Shown: in pieces, positions 19,332-31,800 of the stretch
Layout: each line of letters begins with the position of its first letter
How positions within the stretch are numbered: position 1 is the stretch's first letter
From: Campylobacteraceae bacterium
GTDB lineage: Bacteria > Campylobacterota > Campylobacteria > Campylobacterales > Sulfurovaceae
Length of the DNA stretch: 64,000 bases
Assembly: GCA_027065385.1 (NCBI GenBank)
Contig: JAMOOP010000108.1
Span: 28,628-92,627, forward strand
Reading direction: 5' to 3'
The notes under the pieces: model-generated
What the model saw: only the letters and a program-made list of their open reading frames with translations
Database searches by the model: none
What the model was told of the DNA's origin: nothing
Program-made: the position numbers and the translations under genes

Positions 19332-19693
19332 TATTTTCCCTCTTTTTTAAGAGCAATATTTGGATATGGCTTTTGAATTTTAGTTTTATTGGTATCTTTT
19401 TTATATGATAAAATATAGTTTGTAATAGCAGTTAAGTTATCATCAGATAATCTAAAAGATGGCATTGCATTTCTACTATAACCAAACACTTTAGATACAT
19501 CTTTAGGAGATGTAATCATAGCTTTAATCTCACTAGCATTTCGTTTAGATGCTATCTCTTCAAACGGTGGTCCAAAAGCTACAGCTGTTTGATGGTGACA
19601 CCCCCAACAGTATGTTTCAAACACCTCTTTACCATCACTAGCACTAAGTGCTATTGTAAAAATTAGGGAAAAGGTAAATATAACTCTTTTCAT
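19331..19693 (-). CDS. Monoheme cytochrome c
   Basis: Signal peptide, CWGCH heme motif, NAMPSFRLSDDNLTAITNYI Met-ligand region. Confidence 0.88.
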   Translation of the reverse strand: MKRVIFTFSLIFTIALSASDGKEVFETYCWGCHHQTAVAFGPPFEEIASKRNASEIKAMITSPKDVSKVFGYSRNAMPSFRLSDDNLTAITNYILSYKKDTNKTKIQKPYPNIALKKEGK

Positions 19694-19754
19694 AAAATTG
19701 CCTCCTAAAATATTTTTATATAAATAATCATAACACTCTTTGATTTTTTAATCC

Positions 19755-19768
19755 TTGATATAAAACAA
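19755..19768 (-). promoter_or_regulatory. Candidate FNR/DNR-type box upstream of cytochrome c-nirJ-nirF operon
   Basis: TTGATATAAAACAA = TTG-N8-CAA dyad about 62-75 bp upstream of the start codon. Confidence 0.35.
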
Positions 19769-19895
19769 GATACTTTTAGAGCATCTCAAAATAGATACTA
19801 CAATTATAATAATTTATAAAAAATAAGATATTGAACTATTTAAGGATATTAAATATATAATATTTTTTAAATAAATATTTAAGTGATATAAAATA

Positions 19896-20324
19896 ATGAA
19901 AAAATCCATATTCAAACAAGCTATTTCCAAGATATTCTACACTCTATTGATTGTTTTATTATTAAATATAATAATCTCTAAGAATTTAATATGTTTAAAT
20001 GCAAAAGATATAGTATCAGAAACAAAAAAAATAGAAGCTAATTATAAAGAAGAAATAAGTTTTTCAAGAAAAACTTGGATTAAATTCCCTGATTTTGATT
20101 TAATATTTCTTGGAACAGGTGTATATACAGGAGGTGGTAGATATATTCCTATTACTTTTTATTATTTTAGATTAGTAAATGGAAATAAAGATACCATTAT
20201 CTATTGGTCAAGTGGAACAGGTGATATTGCTCCAATTCCTTTTGAATTTAATGGTAATGATTTTTTAATTGAAATTAAACAAAGATATAAATTATATATA
20301 TCTAGGAGAAATAAACTAAAATAA
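19896..20324 (+). CDS. Hypothetical exported/membrane-anchored protein
   Basis: Open ORF with N-terminal hydrophobic helix; no family recognised. Confidence 0.5.
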   Translation: MKKSIFKQAISKIFYTLLIVLLLNIIISKNLICLNAKDIVSETKKIEANYKEEISFSRKTWIKFPDFDLIFLGTGVYTGGGRYIPITFYYFRLVNGNKDTIIYWSSGTGDIAPIPFEFNGNDFLIEIKQRYKLYISRRNKLK

Positions 20325-20490
20325 GAAGTTTTTTTAACAATTCAAATTCATAAAATATAAATTTATAGTATGCCTTTATAGAAAATTAAACTCCAAAGCA
20401 GTATAATCCCAAGATTTTGAAAAATATTATTAAACTTTAAGGTTTAGTAATGTAATATGGGAAAAGTTAATTAGGACTAAGTTTGTCTGA

Positions 20491-21702
<1,212 letters not shown>

Positions 21703-21733
21703 AAATAAAAAATTTTAATATAAAGGAAACAGT

Positions 21734-22705
21734 ATGGGAATGGATAGTTTAATTGGTGGTACTATATGGGACGAGTATAGCCAAAAAGTAACAAATTTAA
21801 TGAATAACCCTCAAAATATGGGTGAAATAACACAAGAACAAGCTGATGCAATGGGTGCTAAACTTATTGTTGCAGATTTTGGAGCAGAGAGTTGTGGAGA
21901 TGCAGTTAGATTATACTGGGCAGTTGACCCAAAAACAGATGTTATTTTAGAGTCAAAATTTAAAAGTTTTGGTTGTGGAACTGCTATAGCATCATCTGAT
22001 ACAATGGCTAGTTTATGTAAAGGAAAAACAGTTGATGAGGCTGTAAAAATTACAAATATTGATGTTGAACATGCAATGAGAGATAATCCAGATACTCCTG
22101 CTGTTCCTCCTCAAAAGATGCATTGTAGCGTTATGGCTTATGATGTAATTAAAAAAGCAGCAGCTGAATATAAGGGTGTTGATATGGAGAGCTTTGAACA
22201 AGAGGTTATTGTTTGTGAGTGTGCAAGAGTATCTTTATCTACTCTTAGAGAGGTAATTAGATTAAATGATTTAACTACTATTGAGCAAATTACAGACTAT
22301 ACAAAAGCTGGGGCTTTCTGTAAATCTTGTATTAGACCTGGAGGTCATGAAGCAAAAGATATATATTTAGTTGATTTACTTGAAGAGTATGAAAAAGAGA
22401 AAATAAGTAAAAATACTAATACAATGGCAGGTGGTGGAGCTGTTGCTTTTGCTGATATGACAGTTGTTCAAAAACTAAAAGCTGTTGATAGAGTAATTGA
22501 TGATAATATTCGTCAAATGCTTATTATGGACGGTGGTGATATGGAGATTTTAGATATTAAAGAGAATGGTCAACATATCGATATTTATATTAGATATTTA
22601 GGTGCTTGTAGTGGTTGTGCTAGTTCTTCTACCGGAACACTTTTTGCTATTGAGAATATTCTTAGAGAAAAACTAGATGAGAATATTCGAGTTCTTCCTA
22701 TATAA
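21734..22705 (+). CDS. nifU: Fe-S scaffold NifU (IscU + BFD-like [2Fe-2S] + NifU C-terminal)
   Basis: KFKSFGCGTAIASSD, CECARVS...CKSCI, YLGACSGCASSSTGTL. Confidence 0.95.
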   Translation: MGMDSLIGGTIWDEYSQKVTNLMNNPQNMGEITQEQADAMGAKLIVADFGAESCGDAVRLYWAVDPKTDVILESKFKSFGCGTAIASSDTMASLCKGKTVDEAVKITNIDVEHAMRDNPDTPAVPPQKMHCSVMAYDVIKKAAAEYKGVDMESFEQEVIVCECARVSLSTLREVIRLNDLTTIEQITDYTKAGAFCKSCIRPGGHEAKDIYLVDLLEEYEKEKISKNTNTMAGGGAVAFADMTVVQKLKAVDRVIDDNIRQMLIMDGGDMEILDIKENGQHIDIYIRYLGACSGCASSSTGTLFAIENILREKLDENIRVLPI

Positions 22706-22708
22706 ATA

Positions 22709-22727
22709 GATACCCATAAAGGGTATC
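22709..22727 (+). terminator. Rho-independent-type hairpin after nifU
   Basis: GATACCC ATAAA GGGTATC. Confidence 0.6.
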
Positions 22728-22802
22728 TCTACTTAATAATTACTTTCTATAACAATATAATTTTAACTTTTTAGTGCTATAATTCAAACTAAAGGTAGTT
22801 TT

Positions 22803-23264
22803 ATGAAATTTTCTTCTCTATTCTTAATACTCTTAGCTTTCTTTATAAGTGGGTGTAGTTCAATTCAAATTAAAAATAAAAAAGATTATGCTACTTACCT
22901 TAGTCCTAAATATATTAGGAGATTGGATTTTAAAGGGCATAATTTAGTTGCTACAAATATTGATAATCAATGGTATTTTGTAAGAAAAGATGGTAAAGCT
23001 ATGCCTGTTATAAGTGATGATAAAGGAAAACCTGATAAGTTTAAAGAGGGTTTAGCTAGAACAAAAATCAATGGTAAAATAGGATTTTTTAATCGAGACC
23101 TAGATATGGTAATAGAGCCTTTTTATGATTTTGCTTTTCCCTTTCATAAAGGTATTTCTGATATTTGTGTAGGTTGTAAAGAGATTAAAGATAAAGGTAT
23201 TAAAATGTTAGATGGTGGAGAGTGGAAAAGAATTAATAGGTCAGGTCTTATTATAGAAGAGTAA
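22803..23264 (+). CDS. Lipoprotein with WG-repeat-like segment
   Basis: Lipobox FFISGCSS; KIGFFNRDLDMVIEPFYDFAFPFHKG. Confidence 0.6.
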   Translation: MKFSSLFLILLAFFISGCSSIQIKNKKDYATYLSPKYIRRLDFKGHNLVATNIDNQWYFVRKDGKAMPVISDDKGKPDKFKEGLARTKINGKIGFFNRDLDMVIEPFYDFAFPFHKGISDICVGCKEIKDKGIKMLDGGEWKRINRSGLIIEE

Positions 23265-23279
23265 AATAGAGGAGTAGTT

Positions 23280-24323
23280 ATGTTTTTAAAATCAATTACG
23301 GTTATTGGTACGGTATTAATTTTTGTAGGTTGTGGTGGAGATACTCCTAAAATAGAAAGTAGTAATAGTGTAGTTAACACTCCAACACCAAAACCAACAA
23401 TAGATACGACAGAGTTAAATAGCGAATTAACACAAACTCAACAAAATATTATACAAGAGCATAATAAAAAAAGAGAAATATATTTTACAGATGCACCTTT
23501 AACTTATAGTTTAAAATTAGAAAATGAGGCACAAATTTATGCTAATATTTTAGCTAATAGTGGAGAATTTGAACACGATACTGAAAATAATCATAAAAAA
23601 AATTATGGTGAAAATCTTTACGCTTCAAGTAAAAATAGACCTTTAACAATATATGATGCAATGCCTAACTGGTTTGAAAAAGAAGAACCACACTATCATT
23701 ATGAAGATGGAAGTTGTGATATTGGATTTCAGTGTGGACACTATACACAAGTTATTTGGCAAAATACAAAAGAGGTAGGTTGTGCTACTGCTAAATATAA
23801 AAGAGGTAACTTTAAAAATGGTTATGTTTATGTGTGTAAATATTATAAAGCAGGAAATATATATTTTAATCAAGAAGCACAAAAACCCTACTGTTTTTAT
23901 GATACAAGTGATATTTATCTAAATAATACTCCATCAAATCTATCTCTTGCTGGTAAAAAATTCTCTATAGAACTTATAGTTGAAGATAGGGTAAATTGTA
24001 CTAGAGATAATATTGATAACTCTGTTATTGAATTTAGTTCAGATTTAAAATCAGCTACTATTCCAGATTTTCAAATCTTTAATAATGGAAAGTATGCTAA
24101 TAGTTTAGAGTTTGATAATATATCCATAGATAATAATATAATTACTCTTATAGGTATAAATAAAAATATATCTGATAGTGAATATAAAGATAAAATTATT
24201 TATATGAAAATTGAGATATTAGGTGAGAGTGAAGATTACTATTCTGCCAATATTGAGTGGAATGGATTAGATAGAGATTTACCTGAATATTCAAGAACTA
24301 TGAAAGCTAAACTTTATAAATAG
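23280..24323 (+). CDS. CAP-domain (SCP/PR-1-like) lipoprotein
   Basis: Lipobox ILIFVGCGG; EHNKKREIYFTDAPLTYSLKLENEAQIYANILANSGEFEHD...NYGENLY...HYTQVIWQNTKEVGCA...YVYVCKYYKAGN. Confidence 0.93.
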   Translation: MFLKSITVIGTVLIFVGCGGDTPKIESSNSVVNTPTPKPTIDTTELNSELTQTQQNIIQEHNKKREIYFTDAPLTYSLKLENEAQIYANILANSGEFEHDTENNHKKNYGENLYASSKNRPLTIYDAMPNWFEKEEPHYHYEDGSCDIGFQCGHYTQVIWQNTKEVGCATAKYKRGNFKNGYVYVCKYYKAGNIYFNQEAQKPYCFYDTSDIYLNNTPSNLSLAGKKFSIELIVEDRVNCTRDNIDNSVIEFSSDLKSATIPDFQIFNNGKYANSLEFDNISIDNNIITLIGINKNISDSEYKDKIIYMKIEILGESEDYYSANIEWNGLDRDLPEYSRTMKAKLYK

Positions 24324-24388
24324 ACTTCTCAACTTTTACACAAAAAATAGATATTCTACAGAAAATAAAAAAGAAAAGGAAATATATT

Positions 24389-24766
24389 ATGAACCATATT
24401 TTTATTATTGCAACACCACTTATTTTAACTATACTATATCTTATAACAGAGAATTTATTAATTATAACTATAATTTTTAGTACAATTTTTCTATTAGGTT
24501 CAATGTATATATATAAAAATTTTGATAGAAAAGAGAGTTTAAATATTATTAAAGATAAAAACAGAATATATTTTAATCTAAGTGATGATGAGCTATTTTC
24601 AGTTAAAATATCTAAAGATGAATTACTATCAGATGTTTTAGTAGATGCCCTATTAAGAGAGTTGGCAACTATAGAAGAGATGGTAGATAGAATAGATTTT
24701 ATAAACTTTAGAGATGATAAACTCCACAAAAGGTTAAATGAGATTATTCAACAAAATATAGACTAG
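24389..24766 (+). CDS. Small membrane protein, unknown
   Basis: N-terminal TM segments, RBS AAAGGAAATATATT. Confidence 0.5.
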   Translation: MNHIFIIATPLILTILYLITENLLIITIIFSTIFLLGSMYIYKNFDRKESLNIIKDKNRIYFNLSDDELFSVKISKDELLSDVLVDALLRELATIEEMVDRIDFINFRDDKLHKRLNEIIQQNID

Positions 24767-24831
24767 CGTTTTTAATATCATTTTAGATAAAATTCTCATT
24801 AACTTATTTGATTAGTGGGAAATATAAACGA

Positions 24832-25464
24832 ATGACATTAGAAATACAACGAATAGAGATGGTAAAAAAAATTGAAAATAAATTTAAACTCTATCCCTAT
24901 ATAAAAAAAGCATTTTTAGAGGTCAATCGAAAATCTTATGTACCAATAGGTTTTGGACATATAGCTTATGAGTTAGATGCCCTACCTATACAACAAAATC
25001 AATGGATTTCCTCCCCACTAACTGTAGCTAAAATGACACAATATCTTGAAATAAAAGGTGTTGACTCTATTTTAGAGATAGGGTGTGGAAGTGGTTACCA
25101 AGCTGCCATTCTTTCAAAACTATGCAGAAGAGTATTTACAATAGAGAGAATAGACTCTTTACTAAAAGAGGCAAAAGATAGATTTAGAAAAGATAAAATA
25201 AATAATATCTTTACCCGTTTTGATGATGGGCAAAGAGGTTGGAAAGAGTTTGCTCCTTTTGAGAGAATACTGTTTTCTGCAACTGCTAAAAAAATTCCTA
25301 AAGCTATATTTGAACAGTTAGCAGAGGGAGGTATTTTATTAGCTCCTATTGAAAAAAATAATAGTCAAATTATTACAAAATTTAGAAAAGTAAATGGTAA
25401 AATTACATCATCTGTTATAGAACCTTGTCTTTTTGTTCCAATTTTAGATGGAAGAATAAAATAG
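24832..25464 (+). CDS. pcm: Protein-L-isoaspartate O-methyltransferase
   Basis: YVPIGFGHIAYELDALPIQQNQWISSPLTVAKMTQYLEIKGVDSILEIGCGSGYQAAILSKL; start moved from TTG 24808 to ATG 24832. Confidence 0.92.
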   Translation: MTLEIQRIEMVKKIENKFKLYPYIKKAFLEVNRKSYVPIGFGHIAYELDALPIQQNQWISSPLTVAKMTQYLEIKGVDSILEIGCGSGYQAAILSKLCRRVFTIERIDSLLKEAKDRFRKDKINNIFTRFDDGQRGWKEFAPFERILFSATAKKIPKAIFEQLAEGGILLAPIEKNNSQIITKFRKVNGKITSSVIEPCLFVPILDGRIK

Positions 25465-25595
25465 AACACTTAACTTAATGTAACAAAATAGAAAATCAAA
25501 ATAGAAAAAATATAAAAAAGTATCACATTTAAACTTTATATTAAGAACTTTTAATTATTATTACAAAATTTTATTTTAAATTGTTAGGTGGTTTA

Positions 25596-26264
25596 ATGGA
25601 TTTATTAAAAAAGGTACTCTCTTTTATTGTTATTTTACAGCTATTAATGGTTCTTACCATATTAACTAAACGCTCATTGAATAAGGTTGATGATATTACA
25701 GACTCTTATAATCTGTTTATGATTAAACAAGAGTTATATCAAAAAGATATAACTCTTGCAAAAATTATTTCAGATAAAGAGATGATTAAAAGAGTTGTAG
25801 CTTCATTTGACTATAAAAAGTATCAACAGAGTAGATACTTACCTCTTGCTTGGCTTATTAAAGATAATCCTGTAATTACGAAAAATATAGAAGATAAAGC
25901 AAAAAAACTTTTAGGTAAACCTTATGTTTGGGGAGCAACAGGACCTGAATGTTTTGACTGTTCAGGATTTACTCAAAAAGTCTATAGAACAGTAGGGATT
26001 AATCTACCAAGAGTATCAAGAAGTCAAGCTAAAGTTGGAAAACTTGTTAGATTTAATGAACTTAAAAGAGGTGATATGGTCTTTTTTGATACAAGTAGAA
26101 AAAGAGTTGGAAAGGTAAATCATGTGGGTATCTATCTTGAAGATGGGAAATTTATACATGCAAGTTCTGGAAAACATAAAGTTGTAATTACTAGCTTTGA
26201 TAAAAAACGATTTTATAAAAACCGTTTTCTTTGGGGACGAAGAATTATAGATAGTAATATCTAA
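25596..26264 (+). CDS. NlpC/P60 family peptidoglycan hydrolase
   Basis: LLGKPYVWGATGPECFDCSGFTQKVYRTVGINLPRVSRSQ ... NHVGIYLEDGKFIHASS; start moved to ATG 25596. Confidence 0.93.
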   Translation: MDLLKKVLSFIVILQLLMVLTILTKRSLNKVDDITDSYNLFMIKQELYQKDITLAKIISDKEMIKRVVASFDYKKYQQSRYLPLAWLIKDNPVITKNIEDKAKKLLGKPYVWGATGPECFDCSGFTQKVYRTVGINLPRVSRSQAKVGKLVRFNELKRGDMVFFDTSRKRVGKVNHVGIYLEDGKFIHASSGKHKVVITSFDKKRFYKNRFLWGRRIIDSNI

Positions 26265-26267
26265 AAA

Positions 26268-27653
26268 TTAGATATTATCTATAGCTCTATTAATTCTATT
26301 AATAGTCTCATCAACTCCTAAAATAGCCATAATCTCATCTAATCCAGAACCAGTCATTGCTCCAAGTAGGCTAACTCTTAGTGGTTGCCCTATTTTTCCA
26401 AATCCTATGCCATTATCTGCTACAAATTTTTCTATAACAGCATGGTACTCTGGTGGAGTGTGTAGAGGTTTATCCCAACTCTTTAACATATTAGCGAAAT
26501 TAGCTAAAATAGTTTTAGCTTCACCTTTAAATGCTTTTTTTGATGCTTTTGGATTATACTCTGTTGGTGCTATTAATATAAGATTTATCTGATTTGCTAA
26601 CTCTACTAAAGTTTTACCTCTCTCTTTTGTTGCATCTAAAACTAACTCTAGTTTATCATGCTCTTCTATATCTACACCATAATCTTTAAGCAAAGATGCT
26701 AGTTTACTATTTGACATATTTTTAATATAGTGTGCATTTAGCCATAAAAGTTTATCTAAATTATAGTTTGATGAACTTCTGTTTATATCTTTTGGGTCAA
26801 ATAGCTCTATCATCTCATCTACACTAAATATCTCTTGGTCTCCATGACTCCAACCAAGTCTTACTAAAAAGTTAAGTAGTGCTTCTGGAAGATAACCTAA
26901 AGCTTTATACTCCATAACATCAGTTGCACCATCTCTTTTTGATAGCTTTTTACCCTGTTCATTATTTATCATTGCTACATGATAGAAGTTTGGTATATTA
27001 AAACCTAACGCATTATATACTACTATCTGTTTAGGTGTATTATATAGATGGTCATCTCCTCTAATTACATCTGTAAGTCCCATTAAAGCATCGTCTATTG
27101 CTACAACAAAATTATATGTTGGAACTCCTCCAGCTCTTGCTATAATAAAATCATCAACCTCTGTAGCAGATATACAGATTTCACCTTTTATTCCATCATT
27201 AAAAATAATATCTCCACTAAGAGGTGCTTTTATACGAATAACAGGCTCAACTCCCTCTGGTGGAATTCCCTTAAAGTCTCTATATCTCCCGTCATATCTA
27301 GTTCTCTCACCCTTTGCCATCTGCTCTTCTCTTAGAGAGGCTAACTCCTCTTTACTCATATAGCACTTATATGCTTTTCCCTCATCTAAAAGTTGGTCTA
27401 TATACTTTTTATAAATATCAAATCTTTTAGATTGATAGATAGCCTCTCCATCATACTCTAGACCTACCCAATTAAAGGCTTGTAAAATAGCCTTTTGGGC
27501 TTCGGTTGAATTTCTTGATAGGTCTGTATCTTCAATTCTAAGTAGAAATTTACCACTATTTTTTCTAGCCCAAAGCCATGAAAAAAGAGCTGTTCTTAAT
27601 CCTCCAATATGTAAATATCCTGTTGGAGATGGTGCAAAACGAGTTATTGTCAT
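26268..27653 (-). CDS. gltX: Glutamyl-tRNA synthetase
   Basis: RFAPSPTGYLHIGGLRTALFSWLWAR; KLSKRDGA. Confidence 0.96.
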   Translation of the reverse strand: MTITRFAPSPTGYLHIGGLRTALFSWLWARKNSGKFLLRIEDTDLSRNSTEAQKAILQAFNWVGLEYDGEAIYQSKRFDIYKKYIDQLLDEGKAYKCYMSKEELASLREEQMAKGERTRYDGRYRDFKGIPPEGVEPVIRIKAPLSGDIIFNDGIKGEICISATEVDDFIIARAGGVPTYNFVVAIDDALMGLTDVIRGDDHLYNTPKQIVVYNALGFNIPNFYHVAMINNEQGKKLSKRDGATDVMEYKALGYLPEALLNFLVRLGWSHGDQEIFSVDEMIELFDPKDINRSSSNYNLDKLLWLNAHYIKNMSNSKLASLLKDYGVDIEEHDKLELVLDATKERGKTLVELANQINLILIAPTEYNPKASKKAFKGEAKTILANFANMLKSWDKPLHTPPEYHAVIEKFVADNGIGFGKIGQPLRVSLLGAMTGSGLDEIMAILGVDETINRINRAIDNI

Positions 27654-27772
27654 TGTTTAACCTTATTTAAAATTATCAAAAATTATAGCCTAAGAGCTAT
27701 TAATTTTTCGTTTATTATCCCTCTTATAGCATACTTAATGTAAAATCATAGAAATATAATAAAAGCGATAAT

Positions 27773-28711
27773 ATGATAATTTTAGGTGATAGATACTCTT
27801 TTACTAAAATAGAAGAAGAAAGATTAGCAAAACAGTTTGATAATATAACTCATATTAGTTATAAAGATATGTCTGTATCTAACTCTATTGAGAGATTAGA
27901 TAATATATTATATAAAAACAGAACAACTGTTATTGTCTTAAATACAAAAGCTATTTTACCATCTAAATTATTAACATATTTAACTAAACTAGAACTTAGA
28001 GGTATTGAGTATATTACTATTGAAGAGTTTTTAGAGAAATATCTACATAAATGTTTAATTAGTGAAGATAGAGGAGATATATCTTCATTAAATAATATTA
28101 GCACATATACCACTTGGCAATATATACAAAAAAGAGTTATTGATTATATTAGTATCTTTTTACTACTTATTCCTACACTTATTGCTATGGTTTACTCTAA
28201 ATATAGAATTAATAAAGAGTCAGCAGGACCTCTTTTTTTTAGGCAGCTTAGAGTTGGAAAAGATGAAAAAGAGTTTGAGTGTATAAAACTTCGCTCTATG
28301 TGTATAGATGCAGAAAAAAATGGAGCTAAATTTGCTTGTGATAATGACCCAAGAACATTTCCATGGGGTAAAACAATTAGACATAAAAAAATAGATGAAC
28401 TTATACAAATATGGAATGTAGCTAAAGGTGAAATGCACTTTGTAGGACCTAGACCAGAGAGAAAAATATGGACAAAAGAGTTTGAAAAAAGTATTCCATT
28501 TTATAAACAGAGACATGTAGTAGCCCCAGGTATTACGGGTTTAGCACAAATAAAATATCAATATGGTTCAGGTAAATTAGATGCACAACAGAAACTTATG
28601 TATGATTTATATTATATAAAAAATTGGTCTATTCTATTAGAGTTAGAAATTATATATAAAACAGCACTATTTGTATTAACTAAAAAGAGAGAAAATCTAT
28701 CCAATTTCTAA
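27773..28711 (+). CDS. Polyprenyl-phosphate sugar phosphotransferase (bacterial sugar transferase)
   Basis: GPLFFRQLRVGKDEKEFECIKLRSM...KKIDELIQIWNVAKGEMHFVGPRPER...GITGLAQIKYQYG. Confidence 0.92.
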   Translation: MIILGDRYSFTKIEEERLAKQFDNITHISYKDMSVSNSIERLDNILYKNRTTVIVLNTKAILPSKLLTYLTKLELRGIEYITIEEFLEKYLHKCLISEDRGDISSLNNISTYTTWQYIQKRVIDYISIFLLLIPTLIAMVYSKYRINKESAGPLFFRQLRVGKDEKEFECIKLRSMCIDAEKNGAKFACDNDPRTFPWGKTIRHKKIDELIQIWNVAKGEMHFVGPRPERKIWTKEFEKSIPFYKQRHVVAPGITGLAQIKYQYGSGKLDAQQKLMYDLYYIKNWSILLELEIIYKTALFVLTKKRENLSNF

Positions 28712-28847
28712 TTTTAAATTAAAATAACAGTTTTAAACTTAAATAAATATTAACTTTTTTACATACATTAATATATATTTTAAAGGTTATATAAAGAAAC
28801 TTATCTTATTATAGTATAAATTTTATATTATAATAAAGGTATGAAAT

Positions 28848-31800
28848 ATGTTTTTAATAAGAATTTTAATAATTATATCTATATTTTTTTCATTCAGTTT
28901 TTCAAAAGGCGAGGTTTCAAGAATTTTTGCACATAAAGAGAGTGCAAATAATACAACATACAGTGTAAATGGAACTAAATATAAATGGGGGAGAGGGGAT
29001 AATCTTGTTATAGATGGATTTGAATATGCTGGACATAGATATAATTATGTAAGTAACTCCTCTATTATTAAGATTAGACGAGTTGATAATAGTTATGCTA
29101 CTGGTGAGCCTTGTGGTCTCTTTGCTGAAAGAAAAGGGAATAAAGGTAATTATACGCTAGAAACAGACTATCCACAAACTAATGGCAGTTGTGATATGGC
29201 AAAAGTTATGGGGGGTAGAGTAATTAATATTGGAGCTTTAGACCTTTTTAAAAATGTATCTAATAATTGGGATACAGCTAAAAATATAGAGAGAGTTGAT
29301 TTTATCTCTCCAAATGGGATTATAGCTCCTGCAAAAAGTAGTGATTTAACAAAAGCAGGTCATATTGTAACTGAAAAATCTGGAAACAATGAGTTACGAA
29401 TTGCTCCTATATTATCTATTGATGCTAATAATAATCCTACATCTTATGGAAATCTTGTAAGAGTAATGCCTCATAGTAGTAGCTCTAGTTATATTCGTTA
29501 TAAAAACTGTAATATTGAACTTCCTGATGGTAACTCTACATATAGAAGAGCATTAGGCTTCTATAGAGACAATAAAAAAAGTACTGAAGGACAACAAGGT
29601 AAAGTATGGCATCTTGGAAATTCAAATGAGCCAATGGGAATGGCTTTTGTATCTCTTAATGAGTTAGGAGTTAATGCAGGGCAGAAATATTATGGATTTT
29701 CATATTTTGGGCGAGATGTTACCTCATCTATGGATTTAACAGATATAAATACTTTTCCCCATGATACAAGTGGAGATACAGCTGACCCTTATGGTGGTGT
29801 TGCTAGTTATTTTGTTGATGCAGAATTAGGATATGGGATATGTTATGGAATGATAGACGATGGTAGAAGTATCTATGAGATGGATTTATCTTCTAGTAGT
29901 ATATTTAAAGAGATTAAAATTGATGCAAAATTTCTAGGAGAAGGTACAGCCTATAGAGCTACAAATCATAAATTATATGCTTTTCAAACCTATACAAATA
30001 GTGGCTCAACTACAGAACATGGAGACTACTCAACTCTATATAGTATAGATTTTAATAGTAAAAATAGCCCAATTAATGTATATAAAGAGAAAGAACATAT
30101 ACTAGATTATGAGGTTGAAGGAGCAGAGTTCTATTATGACCCTAATATAAAAAAAGAGATATTATATATTATAGCCTCAAATAATCAAAAGAAAAACCGA
30201 TATTATCTTCATGCTTTTTATGCAGATAATTGGAATAATGAACTCGAAGGTTATCCTAAAACTATTGCTAAATATAAATTAGATAGTTTAGCTATAGACC
30301 CAAATACAGGAGAGGCTTATGGAATAGATGATGCAGGGAAACATACCGCACCAAAAGTATATAAACTTAATCTTAAAACAGGAGTAGCAACATTTATATT
30401 TAAAGCAAGAGATAATTTTGATGCAGAAGGACTTGCTTTTGCTATTGATGGTAAACTTTATACAGAAGATGATGGGGGATATAGCAAACTACCTAGAAAA
30501 ATATATCGAGTTGATTTAAAACAAAAAAGATTTATAGAGACTCGTAATCTAAGTGGAACAAGAGATATTGAAGGGCTTTCATGTAATGGTGTTCGTTCAG
30601 CACCAAAATTTACTATATCAGGATATATTTTTGATGATAACAATAGTAATGGAATAAAAGATGGTGTAGAGAGTGGATTAAACAAAGATAGTTTTATTAA
30701 AATATGTAGTAGTAATAATAAGTTTCTAAAGAGTGTAAAAGCAGATAATAATACAGGGAAATATATATTAAATAATATAATTTTAGGAGAATATAAACTA
30801 ATAGAAGATGCCTCTAATACTCATGATTGTAATACATCAAAAGATATTGATGGATATATATCAACTAGTCAAAATATTATAGATATAAGTGTGAATACTA
30901 ATATAAATAAAAATTTTGCTAATAGCAAAGATAGTATTAGCATACCTTTTACATGTTCTAATAATGCTTATATATTTAGTAGTAAAGCATTTAATGCCAA
31001 AACAGATGTTAATAGTTTTGATTTAAGTACAGGGGAAAAACTATCAAGTAAATATAATATTAATCGTTACAATATAAACGCTATTGGTTATAATGTTATA
31101 GATAATTATCTTTGGGGTTTTGATAGAGGAAGATACAAAGTAGTTAGAATTGATAGTAACTATACAAAAAGATTTTATAATATAGATAAATTACCAACAT
31201 TTGAACCAGCAGATGATACATCTCCTACATATCATGCAGGAGATGTATCATTAGATGGAATTTTATATCTGTTTACTATATCTAAAAAAGATACTCTATA
31301 TCTTGTTGATGTTAATCACCTATCTATAAATTATCTAAAGACTCTACCCTCTATACATTTAGATAGTGAAGTAGATGTATCAGACTTTGCATTCTCCCCT
31401 ATAGATAATATGATATATACTGTTGATTGGAATGAAAATCTTATTAAAATTGACCAAAATAGTGGTAAAGTTACAAATTTAGGACATCTTGATGCAATAC
31501 CAAGTTCAGGTAATGTTGCATCAATCTTTTTTGATAAAGATGGTAATCTATACGCACACCACTCTTATAAAGCTGATGTATATAAGATAGATATATCTAA
31601 AGTAAAAGCAGAATACTACTCTAATATAGGAACAACTTTGCATGGTGATGGTGCAAGATGTGCCAATGCTAAAATATCTGAAATAAAACCAAAAATATCT
31701 ATAAATAATGTTACTAAACTAGAAGGAGATAGTGGATTTACAGATTTTAATTTTACAATATCTTTAAATAAACCTGCTCCAAAAGGTGGTCTAACTTTTG

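Noticed and set aside
24307-24729. 140-aa minus-strand ORF
   Set aside because: Overlaps the better supported + strand ORF 24389..24766, which has an RBS and normal membrane-protein composition.
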